21,387 nucleotides of DNA from Salinirussus sp. (lineage in GTDB: Archaea > Halobacteriota > Halobacteria > Halobacteriales > Haloarculaceae): positions 1 through 21,387 of the forward strand of contig JAQCNN010000033.1 in NCBI GenBank assembly GCA_028275005.1, read 5' to 3'. Positions 14,975-21,387 of the stretch are shown in pieces. The notes under the pieces were generated by a model. The model was given only the letters and a program-made list of their open reading frames with translations. It ran no database searches and was not told the origin of the DNA. Made by a program: the position numbers and the translations under genes. Position 1 is the first letter of the stretch; the number at the start of each line of letters is the position of its first letter.

Positions 14975-15826
14975 TCAGATCCCGAGGAAGATGATGAAGA
15001 GGTTGTTCATCGCCGGCCCGAGCCCGACGGCGATAACGACGGCAAAGAGGAGGTTGCCGCGGACGGGCTCCTCGCGGACGTAGTCAGCAAAGGCAATCAC
15101 GATGAGGGCGGCGACGACCAGCTTCACCACCACGAACAGCCAGCCGGTGCCGAGGGTGGGCTCGGTCGGGAGCGTCCCGGCAAACTCCATGATCCGGGCC
15201 GGAATCAGCGAGCGTTCGGTCGTCCCGAAGACGTCGACGGCGACGGCCGTCGAGACGCCATCCAGCAGGTGTGCAAAGAGCACCAACCCCCCGACGAGCC
15301 GGGCCTCGGCGAGCACCCACGCCCGCCAGGCCCCGATGAGCACGTAGACGACGAAGGTCAGCGCGGCGGTACCGATGAGTGTCAACAGCGGGACGACCGG
15401 CCGTGGCGACAGGGCCGGCCCCAGCGACTGCCAGACGAGTAGCCCGAGCAACGCGATGAGCACGCCCGCACCGACAATCCCGAGATACCGCGTCGCCAGC
15501 TGCTCACCCCCTCGGGCCGTGCCAACCACCACCGCCGCCAGCCAGACCGCCCCCATGATTACAAACGAGGTGACGTAGACCGCCGGTGCGGCAAACAGCG
15601 GCTCGGCCCACGCGGGGTAGACCTGTTGTTGCGCACCGAGGCCGAGCTGGTAGAACACGTGTAAGGCAGCCCCGCTGGCAACCCAGGGAACAAAGGCGAG
15701 CACCGTCCGCTGGGTCAGCGGCGGGCGCGTCGCGTACAGCAGCGCCACAACGGTCACCAGCCCGGCCAACAACACAAGCAGATACAGCAGGGAGGGGACC
15801 TCAAGCCCGCTGAACGGGATCTGCAT
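14975..15826 (-). CDS. DUF63 family integral membrane protein
   Basis: Protein of 283 aa with about 7-8 membrane segments (for example residues 13-31, 42-58, 84-103, 116-134, 147-165, 229-247, 259-275). FAHLLDGVSTAVAVDVFG (185-201) with its HLLDG-ST core, followed by TERSLIPARIMEF, is the recognisable DUF63 signature, and GLGPAMNN near the C-terminus also fits. The conserved His, Asp, Glu and Arg inside membrane regions suggest an enzyme or transporter, but no function is established to my knowledge. The start at 15826 (MQIPFSGLEV) is chosen over one at 15919 because a TATA-like GTTTTGC lies 28 nt upstream and the extra N-terminus is non-conserved in character. It is divergent from deoC with a mirrored promoter. 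Confidence 0.85.
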   Translation of the reverse strand: MQIPFSGLEVPSLLYLLVLLAGLVTVVALLYATRPPLTQRTVLAFVPWVASGAALHVFYQLGLGAQQQVYPAWAEPLFAAPAVYVTSFVIMGAVWLAAVVVGTARGGEQLATRYLGIVGAGVLIALLGLLVWQSLGPALSPRPVVPLLTLIGTAALTFVVYVLIGAWRAWVLAEARLVGGLVLFAHLLDGVSTAVAVDVFGTTERSLIPARIMEFAGTLPTEPTLGTGWLFVVVKLVVAALIVIAFADYVREEPVRGNLLFAVVIAVGLGPAMNNLFIIFLGI

Positions 15827-15849
15827 ACCAGATGTGTGATACGGTGGGC

Positions 15850-15857
15850 GCAAAACA
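15850..15857 (-). promoter_or_regulatory. TATA-like element of the DUF63 gene
   Basis: TGTTTTGC on the minus strand is centred about 28 nt before the ATG at 15826. The larger 9-mer GTGTTTTGC is identical to the deoC promoter core on the other strand. Confidence 0.45.
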
Positions 15858-15922
15858 CTGTCGGTCACTCCCGGCGGGCTCCCGTTGGCCTGCTGTGACG
15901 ACTGACCCGCGCCCGTCACCGG

Positions 15923-15931
15923 GTGTTTTGC
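15923..15931 (+). promoter_or_regulatory. TATA-like element of deoC
   Basis: GTGTTTTGC is centred about 27 nt before the ATG at 15954. It is the exact reverse complement of 15850-15858, so the divergent deoC and DUF63 promoters have the same core. Confidence 0.45.
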
Positions 15932-15953
15932 TCTCCCCCGGCCTTTGGGTCAT

Positions 15954-16619
15954 ATGGACGAGACTGACAGCACGGACGTCCCCGCACGCGTCGAGCACAC
16001 CGTCCTCGGACCGACGACCACCGCGGCCGACGTCCGCGAGGTCGCCAGAACCGCCGCCGACCTGGGGATGCGGGCCTGTGTGCCGCCGCGGTACGTCCCC
16101 ACTGCCGTCGGGGCGGCCCCGGCGGTGGAGACCGTCACCGTCGTCGGCTTCCCGCACGGTCACCACCAGCCCGCGGTGAAGGCCAGCGAGGCCAGGCGGG
16201 CCGTTGCCGACGGCGCCAGCGAGGTCGACACCGTCGCCGCGCTCGGCCCCCTCCTGGCCGGCGAGGACGGGGCAACAGCGGCCGACATCGGGGTGGTCGT
16301 CGACGCCGTGGACGTCCCGGTGAAGGTGATAGTCGAGGCACCACTGCTCGAGGAGAGGCAGCTCCGGCGGGTGTGTGCGGCCGCCCGCGACGCCGGCGCG
16401 GCCTTTCTGAAGACCGCGACCGGCTTCTCGGAGGGTGGGGCGACCGTCGCCGACGTCGACGTGATGAGCGAGTACCTCCCGGTGAAGGCAAGCGGCGGCG
16501 TCGACTCCTGGCCGGCGGCACGGGCGATGTTCGAGGCCGGCGCCGAGCGGGTTGGCGCCTCCAGTGGCGATGTCATCGTCCGGGAGTACCTGGATGCCGC
16601 GGACACAGAGGGGAGCTGA
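15954..16619 (+). CDS. deoC: Deoxyribose-phosphate aldolase
   Basis: Protein of 221 aa, normal for the family. It splits 2-deoxyribose-5-phosphate into glyceraldehyde-3-phosphate and acetaldehyde, the last step of deoxynucleoside catabolism. Family motifs appear in order: VEHTVLGPTTT (13-23), VVGFPHGHH (63-71), GASEVDTV with D92, VIVEAPLLEE, FLKTATGFSEGGAT with the Schiff-base lysine K153, and VKASGGVDS with K178. All three catalytic residues (D92, K153, K178, matching E. coli D102, K167, K201) are intact. The ATG at 15954 is chosen over an in-frame TTG at 15945 because of the TATA spacing. It lies near the phosphorylase and importer genes; a phosphopentomutase to link them is not in the window. 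Confidence 0.95.
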   Translation: MDETDSTDVPARVEHTVLGPTTTAADVREVARTAADLGMRACVPPRYVPTAVGAAPAVETVTVVGFPHGHHQPAVKASEARRAVADGASEVDTVAALGPLLAGEDGATAADIGVVVDAVDVPVKVIVEAPLLEERQLRRVCAAARDAGAAFLKTATGFSEGGATVADVDVMSEYLPVKASGGVDSWPAARAMFEAGAERVGASSGDVIVREYLDAADTEGS

Positions 16620-16630
16620 CCCCTCGCGGG

Positions 16631-18259
16631 TTACGGGGCGGTGAGCGAGGACGAGGCGGTTGGCGTTCCGGACGCGATGGCGCTGCCGTTGGTCCGCTCG
16701 ACGACGTACCGGCGGTCGACCTGGCTGGCCACGAGGTCGGCGGCGGTCCCGTCACCGTCCCGGAGTAGTGGGGCGCCCCGGACGGGGACGTCGGCCCGGT
16801 AGTTGCCGATGGCGTCGGAGAGGTCGAGCCCGACGGCTCTGAGCCGGTTGCGCTCGCGCAGGGTCGTCGCCGTGAGCCTGCGTTCGCCACTCGTGGCGAC
16901 GAGTTCGATATTCTGCAGTGAGCCGGTGTTGCTGGTGGGGAAGCTCGACACCTGCCCGAACACCCGGTCCATCGTCCGGTACTCCGCGCGGTAGAAGGTC
17001 GATGCCGGCCCGTCGGTGGCGGAGATGAGGTTCGCGACCACGGCGCCGTCCTCGGCGAGCCGCCGCTCGACCAGGCGCATGAACTCGACGGTCGTGAGGT
17101 GGTAGGGCACCTCGTCGGCCCGGTAGGCGTCGAGCACGATGACGTCGTAGCTCCGGTTCGTCTCCCGGAGATACCGCCGGCCGTCGGTCCGGTGGACCGT
17201 CAGCCGCGGCGAGTCGGGGACCTCGAAGTACTCCCATGCGGCGTCGACGACCGCCGGGTCCAGTTCGACGACGTCGACCGTCGCGTTGGGGTACTCGGTG
17301 AGGTAGCGCTTCGGGCCGGAGAACCCGCCGCCGCCGACAAACAGCACCCGGTCGACGGCCGGGTCCTCGCGCACCAGGTGGGGCAGGTGGAAGTAGCGGG
17401 TGTACTCGAAGACGTACCGGTCGGGGTCTGAGACGTCCATCGCGCTGTGTGGCGCGCCGTCCAGGTAGAGCGTCCGGACCTCCCCCTCCTGGGTGACCTG
17501 GAGTTGCTGGTACTCGGTCTGGGTCTGGTAGACGACACTACCCCCCACGGGTGTGGCACCGACGAAGGCAAAGGCGACGACGAGCAGGAGGACGACCGGC
17601 AGCGCCCGCGAGAGCGCGCGGCCGTAGCGGTCGAGCCGGCCGGTTACCCGGTCGTCGGCCCCCCGCTGTGCCGTCAGTACGGCCGCCGCGCCGACCAGCA
17701 CCAGCCCACAGACCAGCTCCGCCCCGGCGATACCGAGTTCGGGTAACAGCAGGAAGGTCGTCCCGAAGGCGCCGACCAGCGACCCGGCGGTCCCCAGCGC
17801 GTAGACGTGCCCGGAGGCGTCGCCCGGGCCGTCGCTGTTCATCAGCTCCGCGCCGTATGGGCTGATGAACCCAAGCAGGACCGTCGGCGGGCCGAAGAGG
17901 ACGGTCACCGGCAGTAGCGGCGCGAAGCGGTCCGGGAGCGGGAGTGTAGCGAGCCAGCCAACGACCGGCTGGGCGGCAACCATGACCAGCGCGACGTAGG
18001 CGGCGGCGACGAGTAACAGCGAGACCAGCGCCCCCCGGCTGGCCCCCTCGGCGGCCCGTCGGCCGGCCACCCAGTAGCCGGCCGCCAGTGCCGCCAGGAA
18101 GACGCCGATCACCGACCCCCAGGTGAAGACACTGCTCCCGAAGGTTGGCGCGAGCAGGCGGCCGGCGAGGATCTCAAGGCCCATGCTGGAGACGCCGGAG
18201 GCAAACACCGCGGCGCCGAGTGCTGTGACCCGCAGGCCGGCGGAGGGGCGGACGCGCAC
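16631..18259 (-). CDS. Membrane-anchored spermidine synthase-like protein
   Basis: Protein of 542 aa. Residues 10-240 hold about seven to eight hydrophobic segments (for example 11-30, 44-66, 78-98, 114-133, 150-172, 176-197, 218-237). Residues 245-480 resemble the spermidine-synthase Rossmann fold: LYLDGAPHSAM, VLFVGGGGFSGPKRYL (306-320), VDVVELDPAVV with E332, HRTDGRRYL with D359, and YDVIVLDAYRADEVPYHL with D377. The GGGDG loop of true spermidine synthases, whose Asp holds the amine, is GGGGF here, so polyamine synthesis is doubtful although SAM-type binding residues remain. The start is GTG at 18257-18259, supported by a TATA-like GGTTAAC 27 nt upstream. The gene converges with deoC (11-bp gap) and is divergent from the methylthiotransferase gene. 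The membrane domain plus synthase layout is common in prokaryotes, with unknown substrate. Confidence 0.87.
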   Translation of the reverse strand: MRVRPSAGLRVTALGAAVFASGVSSMGLEILAGRLLAPTFGSSVFTWGSVIGVFLAALAAGYWVAGRRAAEGASRGALVSLLLVAAAYVALVMVAAQPVVGWLATLPLPDRFAPLLPVTVLFGPPTVLLGFISPYGAELMNSDGPGDASGHVYALGTAGSLVGAFGTTFLLLPELGIAGAELVCGLVLVGAAAVLTAQRGADDRVTGRLDRYGRALSRALPVVLLLVVAFAFVGATPVGGSVVYQTQTEYQQLQVTQEGEVRTLYLDGAPHSAMDVSDPDRYVFEYTRYFHLPHLVREDPAVDRVLFVGGGGFSGPKRYLTEYPNATVDVVELDPAVVDAAWEYFEVPDSPRLTVHRTDGRRYLRETNRSYDVIVLDAYRADEVPYHLTTVEFMRLVERRLAEDGAVVANLISATDGPASTFYRAEYRTMDRVFGQVSSFPTSNTGSLQNIELVATSGERRLTATTLRERNRLRAVGLDLSDAIGNYRADVPVRGAPLLRDGDGTAADLVASQVDRRYVVERTNGSAIASGTPTASSSLTAP

Positions 18260-18282
18260 ACCCGCACACGGGCAGCGAGCGT

Positions 18283-18289
18283 GTTAACC
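18283..18289 (-). promoter_or_regulatory. TATA element of the spermidine synthase-like gene
   Basis: GGTTAAC on the minus strand is centred about 27 nt before the GTG start at 18259 and supports that start as leaderless. Confidence 0.4.
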
Positions 18290-18320
18290 CTGCCGTCGAC
18301 GGCGGTCCGTCTCCGGCAGG
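18289..18320. promoter_or_regulatory. 12-bp palindrome inside a 7-bp inverted repeat, divergent promoter region
   Basis: GCCGTCGACGGC (18292-18303) is a perfect 12-bp palindrome immediately upstream of the minus-strand TATA. It overlaps a second dyad, CCTGCCG (18289-18295) with CGGCAGG (18314-18320). The position suits a regulator or BRE-proximal site for the spermidine synthase-like gene; function is not shown by sequence. Confidence 0.35.
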
Positions 18321-18372
18321 GCTACGCCACTCCAGCCCGCCCGAGGGACAGTCCCTGTCACAGTTCGTCGCG

Positions 18373-18379
18373 CTTTTGC
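18373..18379 (+). promoter_or_regulatory. TATA-like element of the methylthiotransferase gene
   Basis: CTTTTGC is centred about 26 nt before the ATG at 18402, consistent with a leaderless transcript. Confidence 0.45.
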
Positions 18380-18401
18380 CCGCGGATGCCCTACTGTCGG
18401 T

Positions 18402-19661
18402 ATGGCGCGGTACCACATCGAGACCTACGGGTGCACCTCCAACAGGGGTGAGGCCCGCGAGATCGAGCGGTCACTCCGGGAGGGTGGGCACCGGCCAGCC
18501 TCCGGCCCCGAGGCGGCCGACGTGGCCATCCTCAACACCTGTACGGTCCTCGAAAAGACCGAGCGGAACATGCTCGCCCGGGCTCGTGAACTCGACACCG
18601 AGACGCCCGCCGACCTCGTTGTCACGGGGTGTATGGCGCTGGCCCAGGGCGAGGCCTTCGAGGAGGCCAGCGTCGACGCCGAACTCCTCCACTGGGACGA
18701 CGTCCCCGAGTACGTGCGCAACGGGGAGTGTCCGACGGTCACCGCGGACACCGAGCCCGTCCTGGATGGCGTGGTGGGGATTCTCCCCATCGCGCGGGGC
18801 TGTATGAGTGACTGTTCGTACTGTATCACCAAGCAGGCAACGGGGCGAATCGACTCCCCGTCGGTCGAGGAAAACGTCGAGAAGGCCCGCTCACTCGTGC
18901 ACGCGGGCGCAAAGGAACTCCGGGTCACCGGCCAGGACACCGGCGTCTACGGCTGGGACCGCAACCAGGGCGAGAGCCTCCTGCCCGAGTTGCTCGAGCG
19001 GGTCTGTGACATCGACGGCGACTTTCGCGTTCGGGTCGGGATGGCAAACCCCGCCGGCGTCCACGGCGTCCGCGAGGAGCTGGCAGCGGTCTTTGCCGAC
19101 AACGACGAGCTGTACAATTTCCTGCACGCGCCGGTCCAGTCCGGCAGTGACGAGGTGTTGCGGGAGATGCGCCGCCAACACGCCGTCGAGGAGTACGTCG
19201 AGGTCGTCGAGACCTTCGACGAGTCCCTGGAGTACTGGACGCTCTCGACGGACTTCATCGCCGGCTTCCCGACCGAGACCGACCGCGACCACGAGCAGAG
19301 CCTCGCCCTGCTCCGGGAGACCCGCCCGGAGAAGGTCAACGTCACCCGCTTCTCGAAGCGCCCAAACACCGACGCCGCCGACATGAAGGGGCTGGGCGGC
19401 CAGACGAAGAAGGACCGCTCCTCGGAGATGGTCGAGGTGAAGATGGACATCGTCGGCGCGGCCCACGAGGAGATGGTGGGCCAGGAGAGTGAGGTGCTGG
19501 TCGTCGAGGACGGTACCGACGACTCGATGGTCGGCTACGACTCCGCCTACCGGCAGGTCGCCATCCCCGGGGCCGAGACCCAGGGCGTGGAGCTCGGCGA
19601 GTTCGTGACCGCGGAGATCACGGGCCACAACACGGTGTACGCGCTGGGCGAACTGGTGTAG
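18402..19661 (+). CDS. tRNA t6A37 methylthiotransferase (archaeal e-MtaB/CDKAL1 type, radical SAM)
   Basis: Protein of 419 aa. It is predicted to add a methylthio group to t6A37 of tRNAs reading ANN codons, giving ms2t6A. The N-terminal MTTase domain has the three cluster cysteines C11 (YGCTSNRGE), C47 (NTCTV) and C77 (TGCM). The radical SAM core has C134-x3-C138-x2-C141 in ARGCMSDCSYC, with ITKQATGRI after it. The RVTGQDTGVYGWD segment is typical of the MtaB branch (ms2t6A) rather than MiaB. A C-terminal TRAM domain occupies about 355-419 (EEMVGQESEVLVVEDG to GHNTVYALGELV). All six cysteines are present, so both [4Fe-4S] clusters should form. It has its own promoter, divergent from the spermidine synthase-like gene. 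Confidence 0.93.
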   Translation: MARYHIETYGCTSNRGEAREIERSLREGGHRPASGPEAADVAILNTCTVLEKTERNMLARARELDTETPADLVVTGCMALAQGEAFEEASVDAELLHWDDVPEYVRNGECPTVTADTEPVLDGVVGILPIARGCMSDCSYCITKQATGRIDSPSVEENVEKARSLVHAGAKELRVTGQDTGVYGWDRNQGESLLPELLERVCDIDGDFRVRVGMANPAGVHGVREELAAVFADNDELYNFLHAPVQSGSDEVLREMRRQHAVEEYVEVVETFDESLEYWTLSTDFIAGFPTETDRDHEQSLALLRETRPEKVNVTRFSKRPNTDAADMKGLGGQTKKDRSSEMVEVKMDIVGAAHEEMVGQESEVLVVEDGTDDSMVGYDSAYRQVAIPGAETQGVELGEFVTAEITGHNTVYALGELV

Positions 19662-19688
19662 TGTGTGCCTGGCGGGTTGACGGGCCCC

Positions 19689-21387
19689 CTACTCCGTCAC
19701 CGACCCCCGGTCGGGCAGCCGGACGGTGACAGTTGTCCCGTCCGCCCCGCTCTCGAACCGCAGGTCGGCGCCGAGCAGTTCCGTCCCCCAGCGGACGACC
19801 CAGAGCCCGAGCCCGCTGCCGTGCTGGAGGTCGGTCTCCTCGTCGCCGGCGAGTGTCTCCAGTTCCTGCTGTGGGATACCGGGGCCCGAGTCGGTGACGG
19901 TAATGACCGCGCCCCGGTTGGCCCCCTCAGCCTCGCCGCCGTCGCCGTGGAGCCGGCCCACGCTCACGGTCACCGACGGCTCCGAGCCGCCGTGCTCGCA
20001 GGCGTTCTCGAGGAGTTCCTCCAGGACGGCCACGACCAGCGCACGGTTGGTCGTCACCGTCACCGCGGGGCCGTCGGCGGCGAGTGTCGCCGCCGGGTAG
20101 TCCGCCCCGAGGTCGTCGACGGCGTCACCGGCGAGGGCGTCGAGGTCGACGGGGCTCGGCTCGGCGTCGGCCTGCTTGACGGTCTGCTCGACCAGCCGGG
20201 CCTTCTCGCCCGTGGCCACCAGCCCGTCGAGTGCCGTCTCCGCCTCCGCCAGCATCTCCTGCACCCGGTCGTCGTCTACCCGGTCGGCCGACACCTCGAC
20301 GTAACCGAGCGCCACCGAGAGGCTGTTACGGAGATTGTGTCGGAGGACGCGGTTGAGCACCGAGAGCCGTTGCTCGCGGCGGACAGCCTCGGTGACCTCC
20401 TGGAACACCAGCGTGTAGCCGACGTGCCCGTCCCCCGAGTCGTCGAGCCGGGCCGGTGTGACACGGAACTCCCGGGTGGCTGCGTTCCGGGACAGCGAGA
20501 GCCGCTGTGGGTCACCCTCGGGGTCGACCTCGGCGTCGAGTGCGTCCGCGATGTGGTGGGTTCGGGCCGTCTCCAGCCCGCCGGGAAACAGTGTCCCCGC
20601 GGCGTCGTTGGCGTCGACCACCCGGCCGCTGTCGTCGAGGACGACCACCGGCGTCCCGAGCGCGTCGATGGCCGACCGCTCGGCGGCCCGCCGTGTCGCG
20701 GGGAGATACTCGAACATGTCGTTGCCGACGAAAGCGTACGTGTCGAGCGCGACGTGGGGGAGAAAGAGGACCGGCGTGAGGTTGAGCGCGGGCTCGGGGC
20801 CGATCTTGAGCAGCCAGAGCACGACGCCAAGTCCAGGGGGGAGGGCACTCGCCCCGACCGCGAAGGCCTCCCGACGGTACAGCGGCCCGTAGCTGAGCAC
20901 CGTCTCGAACAGCAGGATAGTGCCCGCCCCCACGGTGACGATATTGAGCGTCGCGCCGACGAAGGCCCAGGGGCCAAACTCGTAGACCGCACCGGTCGCC
21001 CCGAAGACCGTCTCGACCTGAAACCCCGACCAGAACAGCCCGTGGGCCGGGTTCGTGACGAGTACGACCGCCGTCAACACCGCCAGGCCAAGCAGCAGCC
21101 GAAACCACCACGAGTCGAGCCCATCGCCCCGGCCGGTGTAGGCCAGCGCGAACCCGAGAAAGGGGACACCGAGCCAGAACAGCGCTCCGACGGTCAGGAC
21201 CTCGAACAGCCACCGGAGTCCGCCGGCGCCGGTCGGGGCCACCAGCCCGGCCGCGTAGGCCCCACACATGACCGTCTGGATGGCGATGACGAGCAGGAAC
21301 CACCGCGCGCCCGGCCGGTCGCGGAGCGGATACAGCTGGACGAGCAGGTAGACGGAGCCGAGCGCGGCCGAAAGCGACCCCAGCACC
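19689..21387 (-). CDS. Membrane sensor histidine kinase (7TM-PAS-HisKA-HATPase), N-terminus truncated by window edge
   Basis: About 565 residues are visible; the frame stays open to the window edge, so the true start is probably outside (the GTG at 21386 is only the first possible codon). Visible residues 1-212 hold about seven hydrophobic segments of the 7TM histidine-kinase N-domain. A PAS-like domain follows (about 238-335, GTPVVVLDDSGRVVDANDAA). The dimerisation H-box is VLRHNLRNSLSVALGY with phospho-acceptor H350, the haloarchaeal variant. The HATPase_c domain shows N-box ELLENACEHGG, G1 DSGPGIP and G2 GSGLGLWVV. It autophosphorylates in response to an unknown signal. No receiver domain and no partner response regulator is visible. 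It converges with the methylthiotransferase gene across a 27-bp gap. Confidence 0.92.
   Translation of the reverse strand, partial: VLGSLSAALGSVYLLVQLYPLRDRPGARWFLLVIAIQTVMCGAYAAGLVAPTGAGGLRWLFEVLTVGALFWLGVPFLGFALAYTGRGDGLDSWWFRLLLGLAVLTAVVLVTNPAHGLFWSGFQVETVFGATGAVYEFGPWAFVGATLNIVTVGAGTILLFETVLSYGPLYRREAFAVGASALPPGLGVVLWLLKIGPEPALNLTPVLFLPHVALDTYAFVGNDMFEYLPATRRAAERSAIDALGTPVVVLDDSGRVVDANDAAGTLFPGGLETARTHHIADALDAEVDPEGDPQRLSLSRNAATREFRVTPARLDDSGDGHVGYTLVFQEVTEAVRREQRLSVLNRVLRHNLRNSLSVALGYVEVSADRVDDDRVQEMLAEAETALDGLVATGEKARLVEQTVKQADAEPSPVDLDALAGDAVDDLGADYPAATLAADGPAVTVTTNRALVVAVLEELLENACEHGGSEPSVTVSVGRLHGDGGEAEGANRGAVITVTDSGPGIPQQELETLAGDEETDLQHGSGLGLWVVRWGTELLGADLRFESGADGTTVTVRLPDRGSVTE

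Noticed and set aside
21384..21387. GTG at 21386 as the true start of the histidine kinase
   Set aside because: The frame is open to the edge and the visible sequence begins inside or near the first membrane helix, so the gene is treated as truncated by the window.

Overview
The window comes from a haloarchaeon (class Halobacteria). The base composition is very GC-rich and the proteins are strongly acidic. Several family types are typical of archaea or haloarchaea: GatD, the ubiquitin-like modifier SAMP1, a DUF63 membrane protein, an archaeal-type S-adenosylhomocysteine hydrolase, a Tat-type lipoprotein signal, and a histidine kinase with a haloarchaeal H-box. Most genes carry a TATA-like element centred 25-29 nt upstream of the start codon, which is the layout of leaderless haloarchaeal transcripts. 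I used this spacing to choose starts. No rRNA, tRNA, CRISPR array, insertion sequence or prophage gene was seen.

Layout. Positions 1-91 hold the first 30 codons of a leftward coiled-coil protein. A divergent promoter region leads to a secreted, sequon-rich protein (343-1167) and a winged-helix regulator (1297-1989). Next come gatD (tRNA-dependent glutamine formation) and a coupled GNAT acetyltransferase, which converge with samp1 by a 4-bp overlap. A gene-poor 364-bp gap follows. After it lie a TrkA-N potassium channel, a small SAM methyltransferase and a divergent SAH hydrolase (6726-8000).

The core of the window (8232-16619) looks like a nucleoside uptake and breakdown region. It contains a four-gene BMP-type ABC importer operon (lipoprotein, double ATPase, two permeases). 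Converging on it are an extended SDR sugar-nucleotide-type dehydrogenase/epimerase, a uridine phosphorylase-family enzyme and a DUF63 membrane protein. A divergent deoxyribose-phosphate aldolase (deoC) completes it. Imported nucleosides would be cleaved by phosphorolysis, and deoxyribose phosphate would be split by DeoC. No cytidine deaminase, phosphopentomutase or ribose-1-phosphate kinase is present here, so the route is incomplete within the window.

The right end holds a membrane-anchored spermidine-synthase-like protein with an altered active-site loop. It is divergent from a tRNA methylthiotransferase of the archaeal/eukaryotic MtaB type. The last gene is a 7TM-PAS histidine kinase whose N-terminus runs off the window.

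I see no wholly new multi-gene system. The items most worth a second look are the SAH hydrolase paralogue with several altered active-site positions, the spermidine-synthase fold that lacks the GGGDG aspartate, and a few promoter-associated inverted repeats.
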